Source: CAYUAG01 sp046483025 (GTDB lineage Bacteria > Zhuqueibacterota > QNDG01 > CAYUAG01). Taken from it: a DNA stretch of 64,000 nucleotides. Below the pieces are notes generated by a model. The model saw only the letters and a program-made list of their open reading frames with translations. It searched no databases and was not told where the DNA came from. This document shows positions 8,550 to 18,191 of this stretch, in pieces (the stretch's first letter is position 1; every line of letters starts with the position of its first letter). The DNA is taken from the NCBI GenBank assembly GCA_046483025.1, contig JAWODZ010000126.1, forward strand, positions 1 to 64,000, read 5' to 3'. The position numbers were made by a program, and so were the translations under genes.

Positions 8550-10082
8550 ATGAGACGCATTGTCATTTTTATTGTATTATTGAGTTTTTTTAGACCATAC
8601 CAGGTGATTTCTCAAGATGCAGATCATTTTAAAGACAAAGGAAAAGAGTACTACAAATCAGGGAAATACGAAGAGGCTTTAACTAATTTTTTGAAATATC
8701 AGGAACTGGCCTCAAATAGTTATTATCCCTACAATCAGCTGGGCTGGACCTATTATTATCTTGGTAAATATCAGGATGCCATCACTAATTTTAATAAATC
8801 CAATAAAATAAAAGAATCCTATGGTAATTATCAGGGATTAGGCAGATGTTATGATGCCCTGGAGGATTATGAAAATTCTCTTCAGTACTATTTAAAATAT
8901 GCTAAACTTCATCCTGAAAATTCAAATTCATGGAGACCACATAATTCTCTCGGTTGGACTTATTTTAATCTACAGATGTATTATGATGCTATAGAGGAAT
9001 TTAAAAGTTCCATTCTGATCAACCCTATAATTAACAGTTATTTAGGTTTGTGTAATGTCTATATGGATCTTGATGATTATGACAAAGCAAGAGATATCCT
9101 GTTGAACTTGGCGGGCAGGACTAAAAAAGAGCAGCAAGAGAGTGTTATTAAAATTATGCTGGGATATTGTCATGTTTCCCAGGGCAGATTGGAAGAAGCT
9201 TATAAAGTTTTCGGCAATAGAAACACACTTGGTCTAAGAATCAAAAATGCACAGAATGGAATAAAAATATTAAGTGTCAGAAAAAACGGGCCTGGATATT
9301 TGGCAGGATTAAAACCTGGGGATGTGATGATGGAAATAAACGGGATTTCATTGGATACTGTTTCTGTAGCGAAATTTTCTTCAAAAATACTTTATCAGCA
9401 GGAATTTGGGGCAAAAGTTAAATTAAAAATTTATCGGGATGGGTACTATGATGATAAATATGTCTATCTCGGCATCAGTCCGGAGATTTACAATCTTGCC
9501 CAAAATGATCCGGATTGTATCAGACAGAGAAAAGAAGCCGGGACAGAAGAAGATGATGTGAAAATCAATATTGCAGTGTCAACCTTAAATGCTCAGGGTG
9601 TATCCGAGGAAGATGCTCTGGCCTTGTCTTCCCGTCTGCGATCGGCATTGTTTAATACCTATAAATACAATGTGCTGGAACGGGAGAAAATGAAAGAGAT
9701 TTTAAGGGAACAGGGGTTTCAGCAGGCCGGCGCCACTTCGGATGAAAAACTGGTGCAGGCCGGAAAACTTCTGAATATGGAATATATTGTTGGCGGAAGC
9801 ATCAACAGGATAGGAGAGGTATATTCAATTTCTCTCAGATTGATAAATGTAGAATCCGGAAACATCAGTTCTGTAGCCACAGAAGATATAAAGGGTTCTA
9901 TAGAAGATGTGTATACAAGTGGGGTGAGGAATGTGGTGTATAAACTGATACAATATCATATAAATTTCATGGATCAGGTTAAACTTTTTATGAGTTATTT
10001 TACTTCCCATTATCATCAAACTTCACGGAAACAATCTTGGAAACACCTTTTTCTTCCATGGTCACCCCATACAATGCTTTAG
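8550..10082 (+). CDS. Exported TPR-PDZ protein with CsgG/LpoB-like C-terminal domain
   Basis: The 510-residue protein has a hydrophobic N-terminal signal sequence (RRIVIFIVLLSFF). Tetratricopeptide repeats follow (about 25-230), with repeated patterns such as YYKSGKYEEALTNFLKY and GWTYYYLGKYQDAI. A PDZ-like domain (about 225-320) contains GPGYLAGLKPGDVMMEING. The C-terminal part (about 335-475) resembles the CsgG/LpoB group, with NVLEREKMKEILREQ and MEYIVGGSI. It is probably periplasmic or outer-membrane associated. Its function is unknown; scaffolding or envelope sensing is an inference. AAGGAG precedes the ATG. The last ~28 codons overlap the 3' end of convergent smc by 83 bp, and that C-terminal tail looks like antisense of smc rather than a conserved domain. 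Confidence 0.8.
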   Translation: MRRIVIFIVLLSFFRPYQVISQDADHFKDKGKEYYKSGKYEEALTNFLKYQELASNSYYPYNQLGWTYYYLGKYQDAITNFNKSNKIKESYGNYQGLGRCYDALEDYENSLQYYLKYAKLHPENSNSWRPHNSLGWTYFNLQMYYDAIEEFKSSILINPIINSYLGLCNVYMDLDDYDKARDILLNLAGRTKKEQQESVIKIMLGYCHVSQGRLEEAYKVFGNRNTLGLRIKNAQNGIKILSVRKNGPGYLAGLKPGDVMMEINGISLDTVSVAKFSSKILYQQEFGAKVKLKIYRDGYYDDKYVYLGISPEIYNLAQNDPDCIRQRKEAGTEEDDVKINIAVSTLNAQGVSEEDALALSSRLRSALFNTYKYNVLEREKMKEILREQGFQQAGATSDEKLVQAGKLLNMEYIVGGSINRIGEVYSISLRLINVESGNISSVATEDIKGSIEDVYTSGVRNVVYKLIQYHINFMDQVKLFMSYFTSHYHQTSRKQSWKHLFLPWSPHTML

Positions 10083-13000
10083 CTGCTTCCATGGTTATTT
10101 TATTGTGGGTAACAATAATGAATTGCACTCTTTTGGCAAATTCTTTCAGGGCATTGATAAATCTATTGATATTTAAATCATCAAGGGGGGCATCAATTTC
10201 ATCCAGAATACAGAAGGGACTGGGTTTTATCAGATAAAGCGCAAAAAGAAGAGATATTGCGGTTAATGCTCTTTCTCCCCCGGACAGGAGGCTTAAATCT
10301 CTGAAATGCTTGCCTGCAGGTCTGGCTATTATTTCAATCTGAGCTTCCAGAGGATCTTCTCCTTCTGGAATACGAAGGTCAGCTTCACCTCCTTCAAAAA
10401 AATGTGTAAAAGTATTACGGAAATTTTTTCTTACCTCAACAAAAACATCTTTAAACCGTTTTCTGGCAGTGAGGTTTATTTTTTTAATTGTGTCATTTAA
10501 GGTATCTTTTGCAGATAAAAGATCATCCCGCTGCTGGTTAAGAAAATTAAGTCGCTCGGTTTCTTTTTCGTATTCTTCAATTGCCATAAGGTTAACGTTA
10601 CCGAGATTTGTCAGCTTTTGTTTTATTGTATCAATCTGTTCCTGACTTTTTTGAAAATCGATTTCTTCAGGCAGGGGTATTTTTTCCAAATCAGTCTGAT
10701 AATTCTCTCTGATTTTTTCTTTTAAGGTAAGCTCCTGATGTTCCAATTCTGAAGTTTCCATCTCCAGATTGTGGATTTGTTCAGATGTCTGTTCTCTGGT
10801 TTTTCTGACTTTTCTTACTTCAGCTTCATGCATATCCAGCTCTTTTTTAATTTTTTGATATTTTTCTTCAGCTTCAGAAAGTTTTTTTTCTGTTTCTTCT
10901 TTTTCAGTATAATGTTTTACAACGGTTTGTTCATTTTCTGTAATTAGTTTTTTTATTTCCGTCATTGATGTATTTGAATCTTTTATTTCCTGATCTCTTT
11001 CATTGATATTTAACTCTATATCCTGTATCAGCTTCTCGGATCGTTCAATTTCCAGATCAAGATTCCGGGCTTCACCTTTCAACCTCACAACTGAAAGATT
11101 TAAACGGTGTACTTCATCTTCCATAGTCTGTTCCTGCTTCTCAAGATCGTCAACTTCTTTTTGAATTTTATTGGTGTCATTTTCTACCTGTTCCTTGATT
11201 TCAGCAAATTTTTCCATACGAGGACGTAAAGTATCAATTTCTTTTTCCGCTTTGCTGATTTCCTCTAAGCGATTCTGTCTGTCTTTTATATTATGGTTAA
11301 GGGTTTCTTCTGCTTTCTCTTTTTCAAACTGTATTTTTGTTAAATTATTAGTAATTGTTGAAATTTTTTCTTGAAGCTCAGAGATAGAAGTTTCAATTCT
11401 ATTTTTTTCTTTTTCTGTCTTTAGTTTGGTTTCTTGCACTTCAGAGATTTTATTATTATTGGTTTTAATTTTTTCTTTAAGCTTTTTGCATTGCTCTTCT
11501 AATTCCTGCAAGCGTTGTTTGCGTCCAATTAATCCTGTATCTTTATCCTGTTTGTCGCTGACATGAATTGTGCCCCAGGAAGTTATCAGTTCTCCTTTAA
11601 GAGTAGCTACTTTAAACCAGGCTCCCGGGTTAGATTCTATTACCTTTCTGGCATCTTCAAGGCTGTCTGCTATTAAAAGATCACTTAATAAATAGTTTAC
11701 TACTGGTAAAAGATTTTTTTTATAATCTACTAATTCATTTGCCCAGCCAAAGATTTTTGCTTTATCCGGTAATGATACATCCTGGGGAAAAGAAGCTGAT
11801 TGAGAAAATCTATCCAAACTGACTAAAACAACTCTCCCGCCTCCATGATGGTTCAGCATTTCTAAAGACTGGAATGCATGTGAAGTGGTATCAAAGATTA
11901 AATATCCTGCAGTTTCTCCCAGTCCTATTTCAATTGATTTTCTGAATTTTGATTCTGTTGTGATTTGATCTGCCAAAGTACCGGTTAAACCGTTTGGCTT
12001 TTGTTTAATAAGAAGTTTGGCACCATTAGTGATGCCTTCTCTGTTCTCAATAACATTATTTAAAAAATCAAGTCTGCCGTTTAATAATTCACAATCGTTT
12101 TGGGTTTTATAGGTTTCTTCTTTTAGCTCTGTTAGCTGATTATTAAGGTTCTGTTCTTTATCAGTTATTTTTTCAAGAGAACTGGTCAGTTTGTTTTTTT
12201 TATTGTTCAGTTCATTCAGAGATGAGGTTAAATTCTTTTCTGAAGTTTGGGCCTCATTAAGTGATATTCGCACCCGGGAATCCTCTTCATCCAGTCTTTC
12301 CAGTCTTCCTTGATTATTATCAATTTTTGTCCGGGAGGCAGATTCTTCATTGCTGAGACTGTTTATTTTTTCAAGGCATTCAATTATCTCTTTTTTCTTG
12401 GCATTCAAGTCCAGTCGTTTGAGGTTCAGATTTTGCTGAAATACTTCCAGTTCTTTCTTTTTATTATTAAAAATTCTTCCGGAACTGGTAATTTTAACCT
12501 GAAAAGATTCCCGCTCATGTCTGGTATATTCCAGATGTTCTTTTTGATCTTTGTATCTTTGTTTTAAATTTACTATTTCATGTTCAGCTCTCTGAACTCT
12601 GCTCTTTAAAGAAGAAATTTTTTCTTTACTTACTTTTATATCACTTTCCTGATGATGAATTTTTTCAATAATGTTGTTTAACGCATTTCTACACTCAATC
12701 ACATATTTTTCGTTTTCAGTTAGTTTTAATCTCAGGGTTTCCAGATCAGCTTCTTCTTTTGAAATTTCTACTGTTCTTCCCTCTTTGGATTTTTTCAGTG
12801 TGTCTAATTTTATTCTTAAAGGTTTGATTTGCTCCTGATAATCGAACAGAATTTTACGACTGATTTTCAGTTCCAGCTCTTTTTTTTCTTCCTGTAATTT
12901 TTTGTATCTTCTTGCCCGCTGAACCTGTCTTTTCAGAGATCTCTCATTACGTGCAACTTCCTGAATGATATCATTTACCCGCAGGAGGTCATTCTGAGTT

Positions 13001-13548
13001 GCATCTAATTTTTTCTCTGCGGATTTGATTCTGTATTTATATTTGGTTACTCCTGCAGCCTCTTCCAGAAGTTTTCTTCGATCCTCAGCTTTATCGCTGA
13101 GGATATCTTCGATCATCTTTAATTCAATTACTGAATAGCAATCAGCACCAATTCCGGTATCCATGAGCAGGTTGTTGATGTCTTTCAGCCGGACAGGGGA
13201 CTTATTAAGAAGATATTCACTTTCACCAGAGCGGAATAATCTTCTGGTGATCACCACTTCATTGTAGTCTATGGGCATTATTCCTCTGGAATTATCAAAA
13301 GTGATAGAAACTTCGGCCATGCCCAGAGGTTTGGCAGATTGAGCACCACTGAAAATAATGTCCTCCATTCGATCAGTGCGGAGAATAGAATGCTTCTGCT
13401 CTCCCAGCCCCCAGCGAATAGCATCTACAATATTAGTTTTACCGCATCCGTTAGGGCCGACTACAGCAGTCAGTTCTCCGTCAAAATGCAGGTCAATTTT
13501 TTTGGCAAAGGATTTAAATCCATGAAGAGAAACTTTTGATAAAATCAT
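10000..13548 (-). CDS. smc: Chromosome segregation protein SMC
   Basis: SMC is the ATPase core of the bacterial condensin that organises and segregates chromosomes. The 1182-residue length is typical. The N-terminal ATPase half has Walker A GPNGCGKTN (31-39) within the usual FKSFAKKI context. Two long coiled coils flank a hinge domain (about 510-640). The C-terminal half carries the signature LSGGERALTAISLLFALYL and Walker B ILDEIDAPLDD. It is read on the minus strand from an ATG preceded by GAGTG. The gene stands alone and converges on the TPR-PDZ gene with an 83-bp overlap. scpA and scpB are not in the window. Confidence 0.97.
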   Translation of the reverse strand: MILSKVSLHGFKSFAKKIDLHFDGELTAVVGPNGCGKTNIVDAIRWGLGEQKHSILRTDRMEDIIFSGAQSAKPLGMAEVSITFDNSRGIMPIDYNEVVITRRLFRSGESEYLLNKSPVRLKDINNLLMDTGIGADCYSVIELKMIEDILSDKAEDRRKLLEEAAGVTKYKYRIKSAEKKLDATQNDLLRVNDIIQEVARNERSLKRQVQRARRYKKLQEEKKELELKISRKILFDYQEQIKPLRIKLDTLKKSKEGRTVEISKEEADLETLRLKLTENEKYVIECRNALNNIIEKIHHQESDIKVSKEKISSLKSRVQRAEHEIVNLKQRYKDQKEHLEYTRHERESFQVKITSSGRIFNNKKKELEVFQQNLNLKRLDLNAKKKEIIECLEKINSLSNEESASRTKIDNNQGRLERLDEEDSRVRISLNEAQTSEKNLTSSLNELNNKKNKLTSSLEKITDKEQNLNNQLTELKEETYKTQNDCELLNGRLDFLNNVIENREGITNGAKLLIKQKPNGLTGTLADQITTESKFRKSIEIGLGETAGYLIFDTTSHAFQSLEMLNHHGGGRVVLVSLDRFSQSASFPQDVSLPDKAKIFGWANELVDYKKNLLPVVNYLLSDLLIADSLEDARKVIESNPGAWFKVATLKGELITSWGTIHVSDKQDKDTGLIGRKQRLQELEEQCKKLKEKIKTNNNKISEVQETKLKTEKEKNRIETSISELQEKISTITNNLTKIQFEKEKAEETLNHNIKDRQNRLEEISKAEKEIDTLRPRMEKFAEIKEQVENDTNKIQKEVDDLEKQEQTMEDEVHRLNLSVVRLKGEARNLDLEIERSEKLIQDIELNINERDQEIKDSNTSMTEIKKLITENEQTVVKHYTEKEETEKKLSEAEEKYQKIKKELDMHEAEVRKVRKTREQTSEQIHNLEMETSELEHQELTLKEKIRENYQTDLEKIPLPEEIDFQKSQEQIDTIKQKLTNLGNVNLMAIEEYEKETERLNFLNQQRDDLLSAKDTLNDTIKKINLTARKRFKDVFVEVRKNFRNTFTHFFEGGEADLRIPEGEDPLEAQIEIIARPAGKHFRDLSLLSGGERALTAISLLFALYLIKPSPFCILDEIDAPLDDLNINRFINALKEFAKRVQFIIVTHNKITMEAAKALYGVTMEEKGVSKIVSVKFDDNGK

Positions 13549-13727
13549 ATATCACTCTAAATAATAGATTTTTACACAAAATACACATTCAATAACTTAC
13601 CTGTCAGTTTACATAGGTTAATTATTCACCTGAAATAGTTAAACTGGGGAAGTAAAATGAATTGCTCCCTAAACAAAAAAAATATACTGAATAAATAAAA
13701 AATAGTCAAGTTTAATTTTTTAACTCA

Positions 13728-13756
13728 TTGACTCTTAGTTATAGATTGATTATATT
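13728..13756 (+). promoter_or_regulatory. Sigma-70-type promoter for lepA, predicted leaderless
   Basis: The -35 box TTGACT (13728-13733) and -10 box TATATT (13751-13756) are separated by exactly 17 bp. The lepA ATG begins at 13765, only 8 bp after the -10 box, so transcription would start within a base or two of the start codon. No Shine-Dalgarno sequence is present upstream of the ATG, which fits leaderless translation. Confidence 0.65.
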
Positions 13757-13764
13757 ATCGAACT

Positions 13765-15561
13765 ATGTGGAAGAATAATATACGAAATTTTAGTATCATT
13801 GCTCATATTGATCATGGCAAGTCTACTCTGGCAGACCGTCTCCTGGAGCATACCCATACTGTATCTCCTCAAACCATGATGGATCAGGTTCTTGATGATA
13901 TGGATTTGGAGCGGGAAAGAGGTATTACCATAAAATCTCATGCCATTACTATGTATTATACTCATTCCGATAGGGAAAAATATACCCTGAATCTTATAGA
14001 CACCCCCGGACATGTGGATTTTTCCTATGAAGTATCCCGCAGTCTGGCTGCCTGTGAAGGGGCTTTGGTGGTTGTTGATGCAAGCCAGGGAATTGAAGCC
14101 CAGACGGTGAGCAATATATACCTGGCTATGGAGAATGATCTTACCATGATCCCGGTTATAAATAAAATTGATCTCCCCGGGGCTCAAATAGATGAAACCA
14201 GAGAACAATTAAAAGAACTTATGGGAGTTTCTGATGAAGAAATTCTCCTGGTAAGTGCTAAGGAAGGCCGGGGTATCAAGAAATTACTTGATACTATTAT
14301 TGAAAAGATTTCTGCTCCCAGGGGAGACAGTAAAGCGCCTCTGCGGGCCTTGATTTTTGATTCTGTCTATGATTACTATAGAGGAGTTATAACCTATATT
14401 AAAATTATTGATGGTTGTTTAAAAAAGGGGGATACAATTACATTTTTTTCCAATGGAAAGGAATTTACTGCTGAGGAGCTCGGATTACTTCGTTTACATC
14501 GCCAACCAACTGAAAATTTTAAAACCGGAGAAGTAGGCTATCTGATTGCTAATGTGAAGAATTTAAAAGATGCCAGAGTGGGGGATACCATAATGTTAGC
14601 TGATAATCCTCATCCAGAACCGCTTCCCGGATTTAAGAAATGTAAACCGATGGTGTTTTCGGGGATGTTCCCTGCTTCTGCAGAGGATCTGGAAGATTTG
14701 CGGAACAGTCTGGATCGGTTGCAGCTCAATGATGCTTCTTTAATTGTTGAGCCCGAAAATTCAGAAGCTCTGGGATTCGGTTTTAGAGTAGGATATCTGG
14801 GACTTCTTCATATGGAAATAATACAGGAAAGACTGGAGAGAGAATATGACCAGAATTTAATTACCACTATCCCCAATGTTGAATACCGTATTACTTTAAA
14901 TAATGGAGAAAAAGTTTTAATTGATAATCCTGCTCAGTTCCCTGCAAATCATACTATAGAAAAAGTGGAAGAACCTTTTATTGCCGGACAAATAATTGTA
15001 CCAGCTGATTTCCAGGGAAATATTATGCAATTAGCCCAGCAAAGAAGAGGTGTTTATAAAAATACTATTTATCTTGATTCTCAACGGGTAACACTTACTT
15101 ATGATTTACCCCTTTCAGAAATCATCTTTGATTTTTATGATAAGCTGAAAAGTATTTCTAAGGGGTATGCTTCTTTTGACTATGAGGTGACTGGATTCAG
15201 AGAATCAGATATGGTACGAGTGGATATTTTAATAAATTTTGAACCAGTGGATGCGTTATCCATGATTGTTCATAAAGAGAAAGCATATACCTGGGGGAAG
15301 AAATTAACCGGAAAATTGCGGGAGCTCATCCCCCGGCAAATGTTTGAGGTAGCAATTCAGGCTGCAATCGGCAGTAAAATTATTGCCCGGGATACAGTTA
15401 AGGCTTTAAGAAAAAACGTTACAGCCAAATGTTATGGCGGGGATATTAGCAGAAAGCGGAAACTTTTGGAAAAACAGAAAGAGGGCAAGAAGCGGATGAA
15501 GAATCTGGGGAAGATAGAAATTCCCCAGGAAGCATTTTTGGCTGTTTTACAGATAAAATAG
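13765..15561 (+). CDS. lepA: Elongation factor 4 (LepA), ribosome back-translocating GTPase
   Basis: LepA is a ribosome-associated translational GTPase. The 598-residue length is canonical. The G domain has G1 AHIDHGKST, the G2 region RGITIKS, G3 DTPGHVDF, G4 NKID and G5 SAKEGRG. Later domains include GLLHMEIIQERLEREY and the LepA-specific C-terminal end with KCYGGDISRKRKLLEKQKEG. It starts an operon with lepB (15-bp gap) and hemW (7-bp gap after lepB), a common lepA-lepB-hemW order. No ribosome site is visible before the ATG, and the promoter -10 box lies only 8 bp upstream. Confidence 0.98.
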   Translation: MWKNNIRNFSIIAHIDHGKSTLADRLLEHTHTVSPQTMMDQVLDDMDLERERGITIKSHAITMYYTHSDREKYTLNLIDTPGHVDFSYEVSRSLAACEGALVVVDASQGIEAQTVSNIYLAMENDLTMIPVINKIDLPGAQIDETREQLKELMGVSDEEILLVSAKEGRGIKKLLDTIIEKISAPRGDSKAPLRALIFDSVYDYYRGVITYIKIIDGCLKKGDTITFFSNGKEFTAEELGLLRLHRQPTENFKTGEVGYLIANVKNLKDARVGDTIMLADNPHPEPLPGFKKCKPMVFSGMFPASAEDLEDLRNSLDRLQLNDASLIVEPENSEALGFGFRVGYLGLLHMEIIQERLEREYDQNLITTIPNVEYRITLNNGEKVLIDNPAQFPANHTIEKVEEPFIAGQIIVPADFQGNIMQLAQQRRGVYKNTIYLDSQRVTLTYDLPLSEIIFDFYDKLKSISKGYASFDYEVTGFRESDMVRVDILINFEPVDALSMIVHKEKAYTWGKKLTGKLRELIPRQMFEVAIQAAIGSKIIARDTVKALRKNVTAKCYGGDISRKRKLLEKQKEGKKRMKNLGKIEIPQEAFLAVLQIK

Positions 15562-15576
15562 TAAATAGAGGTAATT

Positions 15577-16557
15577 ATGGGAAAAGAAACAAACAGTAAT
15601 AGTAAGGATCTGAAAAAAAGAAAATCAACTCAAGAGAAAAAGGGATCTGTCAGAGAGTTTTTTGAATCACTTGTTTTTGCAGTAGTAGTAGCTTTGGTAA
15701 TACGGGCACTGGTAATCTATCCTTTTCGTATTCCTACTGGTTCTATGGAGGATACACTTTTGATAGGAGATTTTTTACTGGCTAACAAGTTTGTCTATGG
15801 GATTCGTTCTCCGGACTGGATTGGAATACCAACTACCAGAGTTGGTTTCAGTATTCCATTTTTTCGCACTCCGGGATTCAGAAAACCGAAAAAAGGAGAT
15901 GTGGTTATTTTTAAATATCCTCAGGATTCCCAGTTGAATTATATCAAAAGATGCGTGGGGGTGAGTGGGGATACTATTTTGATCCGTGACAAAGTTTTAT
16001 ATATTAATGGGGAAAAATTCCCGAATCCTCCTGAATCCAAATTTATCAATTATCAAACTGCTCCGGAAGATTTTATTCAACCGGAAATTTTTCCTCCGGG
16101 AGCAGGTAATATTGATTTTTATGGCCCGGTGCGGGTTCCGGCAAAAGGGGATACTTTTCATTTTACCCAGTCAAATAAAGATGAATGGTTTGAACGGTTT
16201 CAGCTTATGGTGTACGAAGGGAATAAGCTGGAGATCTCCTATAAAGGGGAATCAATAGCGTTAACTGTTGACAATCAAAATCGATGGCAGAGAGCAATTC
16301 AGGTTTATCCGCCGGAATCATTTCTTGTAAATGGTACACCTGTTAATCAAGTGGTATATGAAGTGGAAAATCGTCACTATTTTATGATGGGCGACAACCG
16401 GGACAACAGTCTTGACAGCAGATACTGGGGATTTCTTCCGGAAAGATATGTGGTGGGAGAAGGGTTGATAATATATTTTTCCTGGAACAAAGATGTTCCT
16501 CTGTACAGGATTTTTAAAAAAATTCGCTGGGGCAGGATCCTGAAACTCATCAGATAA
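15577..16557 (+). CDS. lepB: Signal peptidase I
   Basis: This membrane serine protease removes signal peptides from exported proteins. An N-terminal cytoplasmic stretch is followed by one membrane segment (about 27-48). The catalytic Ser56 lies in IPTGSMEDTL and the general-base Lys124 in YIKRCVGVSGD. The conserved box E, MGDNRDNSLDSRYWGFLP, follows. At 326 residues it is longer than minimal forms because of an insertion between boxes D and E (about residues 145-250), a length seen in several Gram-negative groups. AGAGGT precedes the ATG. It sits between lepA and hemW and is likely co-transcribed with them. Confidence 0.96.
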   Translation: MGKETNSNSKDLKKRKSTQEKKGSVREFFESLVFAVVVALVIRALVIYPFRIPTGSMEDTLLIGDFLLANKFVYGIRSPDWIGIPTTRVGFSIPFFRTPGFRKPKKGDVVIFKYPQDSQLNYIKRCVGVSGDTILIRDKVLYINGEKFPNPPESKFINYQTAPEDFIQPEIFPPGAGNIDFYGPVRVPAKGDTFHFTQSNKDEWFERFQLMVYEGNKLEISYKGESIALTVDNQNRWQRAIQVYPPESFLVNGTPVNQVVYEVENRHYFMMGDNRDNSLDSRYWGFLPERYVVGEGLIIYFSWNKDVPLYRIFKKIRWGRILKLIR

Positions 16558-16564
16558 AGGGATA

Positions 16565-17668
16565 ATGGAAGGAATATACCTACACTTTCCTTTTTGTCAG
16601 TCTAAATGCAGCTACTGTGATTTTTATTCCATTGTTTATTCCGAAAAACTGGTTTCAGAATATGTTCAGGCTCTGAAAACCGAGATTCGGCTTTATTCTG
16701 ATTTTTTCACCAGCAATAAAACAATCGATACAATTTATTTGGGGGGAGGTACTCCTTCCCTTCTTAAAATCGGACAGATTAAAGATATATTACATCATTT
16801 GTATAATGTCTTCAACATCAGTGAATCTTCGGAAATAACCATTGAGATGAATCCCGGAAATACCTCCCTGAAAGATCTCTCTGCTTACAGAGAGATTGGT
16901 ATTAACCGGATCAGTATCGGGGCTCAGTCTTTTAAAAAGAATGAGCTGGCCGTAATGAAACGGATCCACAATCCTGATGAAATTAAAACCATATGTTCCT
17001 CTGTCCGGAAAGCCGGTTTAGAGAATTTCAGTCTTGATCTTATTTTTGGTCTTCCCGGACAGAATCTTCAGGACTGGAAATACACCTTATCTGAATCTTT
17101 TTCTTTACAGCCAAAACATATTTCAGCGTACAGTTTAACCTGGAGTTCTAAAACGCCTCTGGGCAGAAAGATAATCAAAGGAGATATCCCGGCTCCTCAG
17201 GAGGAAATGGTAGCTGAAATGTTTCTGTATGCAGATGATATGTTAGTAGAAAGCGGATATGAGCATTATGAAATTTCCAATTATGCCTTGCCGGGATACC
17301 GGTGCAGACATAATGAGGGATACTGGAATGGACAATCCTATCTGGGGCTGGGCCCGTCTGCTCATTCTTTCAGAGAAAATAAGCGGTTCAGGAATGTTTC
17401 TGATGTCAGAGAGTATATTTCACGACTTTCCCAATCTTTTCTCCCGGTTGAGGAAGAAGAAGTGCTGTCTTCAGAACAGATACGAACAGAACGTATTGCA
17501 GTGGGGCTGCGGAGAAAAGAGGGGATTGACATCAGGAAAAACAATATCGATCTGTCTGAAGTTGAGGGTTTTGTGCAGAAGGGATTGGTAGTTCATGATG
17601 AAAATGTACTTACGTTAACTCCCCAGGGGATGCTTTTTGCGGATGAGGTGGCGTTGCGGGTGGTGTGA
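16565..17668 (+). CDS. hemW: Radical SAM heme chaperone HemW (HemN-like)
   Basis: HemW is a radical SAM protein that binds heme and delivers it to target proteins; it was formerly called oxygen-independent coproporphyrinogen oxidase-like. The radical SAM cluster motif FCQSKCSYC (Cys11, Cys15, Cys18) is at the N-terminus, with the typical LGGGTPSLL, EMNPGN and SIGAQSF stretches. The 367-residue length is normal for HemW and shorter than true HemN (about 450). The extra N-terminal cysteine context of HemN is absent, which favours HemW. The start lies 7 bp after lepB. It ends the lepA-lepB-hemW operon and is followed by a 566-bp spacer. Confidence 0.93.
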   Translation: MEGIYLHFPFCQSKCSYCDFYSIVYSEKLVSEYVQALKTEIRLYSDFFTSNKTIDTIYLGGGTPSLLKIGQIKDILHHLYNVFNISESSEITIEMNPGNTSLKDLSAYREIGINRISIGAQSFKKNELAVMKRIHNPDEIKTICSSVRKAGLENFSLDLIFGLPGQNLQDWKYTLSESFSLQPKHISAYSLTWSSKTPLGRKIIKGDIPAPQEEMVAEMFLYADDMLVESGYEHYEISNYALPGYRCRHNEGYWNGQSYLGLGPSAHSFRENKRFRNVSDVREYISRLSQSFLPVEEEEVLSSEQIRTERIAVGLRRKEGIDIRKNNIDLSEVEGFVQKGLVVHDENVLTLTPQGMLFADEVALRVV

Positions 17669-17768
17669 GTCTTATTTTTTATATTGAGGGGAGTATGAAA
17701 ATTATCGGAGGTTATTTATGGCCACAGGATTAGGATTTTCCTGTGGAACTCAGAAACCCTCCCCCGAG

Positions 17769-17789
17769 ATCCTGAAATGAATTCAGGAT
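17769..17789. repeat. Stem-loop repeat ATCCTGAA-N5-TTCAGGAT
   Basis: Two perfect 8-bp arms (17769-17776 and 17782-17789) flank a 5-base loop about 100 bp after hemW. Such ATCCTGAA/TTCAGGAT elements are widespread dispersed intergenic repeats. No T-run follows, so it is not an obvious intrinsic terminator. Confidence 0.6.
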
Positions 17790-17903
17790 GACAACCCCAT
17801 TCTGTATTATATTGAATCTTATTTTAAATATGTCATGCTGAGCCTTGTGCTGAACTTGGTTCAGTATTGTTCCAGAATCTCATGCAGTAATTAATTAGCC
17901 AAC

Positions 17904-17949
17904 CTCCCGAAGGTTTTGAATCCTCTTCATTCAGGACAAGTTCTTCGGG
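17904..17949. repeat. Dispersed palindromic repeat, copy 1 (CCCGAAG/CTTCGGG)
   Basis: Arms CCCGAAG (17906-17912) and CTTCGGG (17943-17949) enclose a spacer with GAATCCT and TTCAGGACA. The copy at 31575-31627 has the same spacer words but arms CCTGAAG and CTTCAGG. The one changed position is therefore compensated on the other arm. Confidence 0.6.
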
Positions 17950-17997
17950 AAATGTTGCCTTAACCCTGGGGCTGACCAAAAAATCCAAAAATAATGA

Positions 17998-18090
17998 AAA
18001 CACAAGATCACAAAATAAATATAAATAATATATTACATCTGTATCCTCATCTTTTACTCTGTGAATTCTGTGGTTATTTTTTTCTTTTTG
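17998..18090. repeat. Dispersed imperfect palindrome of the CTCTGTG..TTCT family
   Basis: The right part reads CTCTGTGAATTCTGTGGTTA followed by a T-rich run. The left part is a degenerate complement (CACAAGATCACAAAA). The element at 60801-60908 has the same architecture and related right-arm sequence. It appears to be a dispersed non-coding repeat. Confidence 0.5.
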
Positions 18091-18162
18091 GACCGATCCA
18101 CCAGAAGGAGTGAAACAGAGTTTAACACTTTAATACGTTACCAAAGGAGTAAAATTGCCCAC

Positions 18163-18191
18163 TTGACTTTAATAATTCGATTGATTATAAT
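18163..18191 (+). promoter_or_regulatory. Consensus-like promoter upstream of the DUF3467 gene
   Basis: TTGACT (18163-18168) and a perfect TATAAT (18186-18191) are separated by 17 bp. Transcription would start near 18198, leaving a leader of about 37 bases that contains GAAAGGA before the ATG at 18235. Confidence 0.7.

Noticed and set aside
13750..14208. 152-residue reading frame antisense to lepA
   Set aside because: It covers the LepA G domain; codon pattern and context show it is a shadow.
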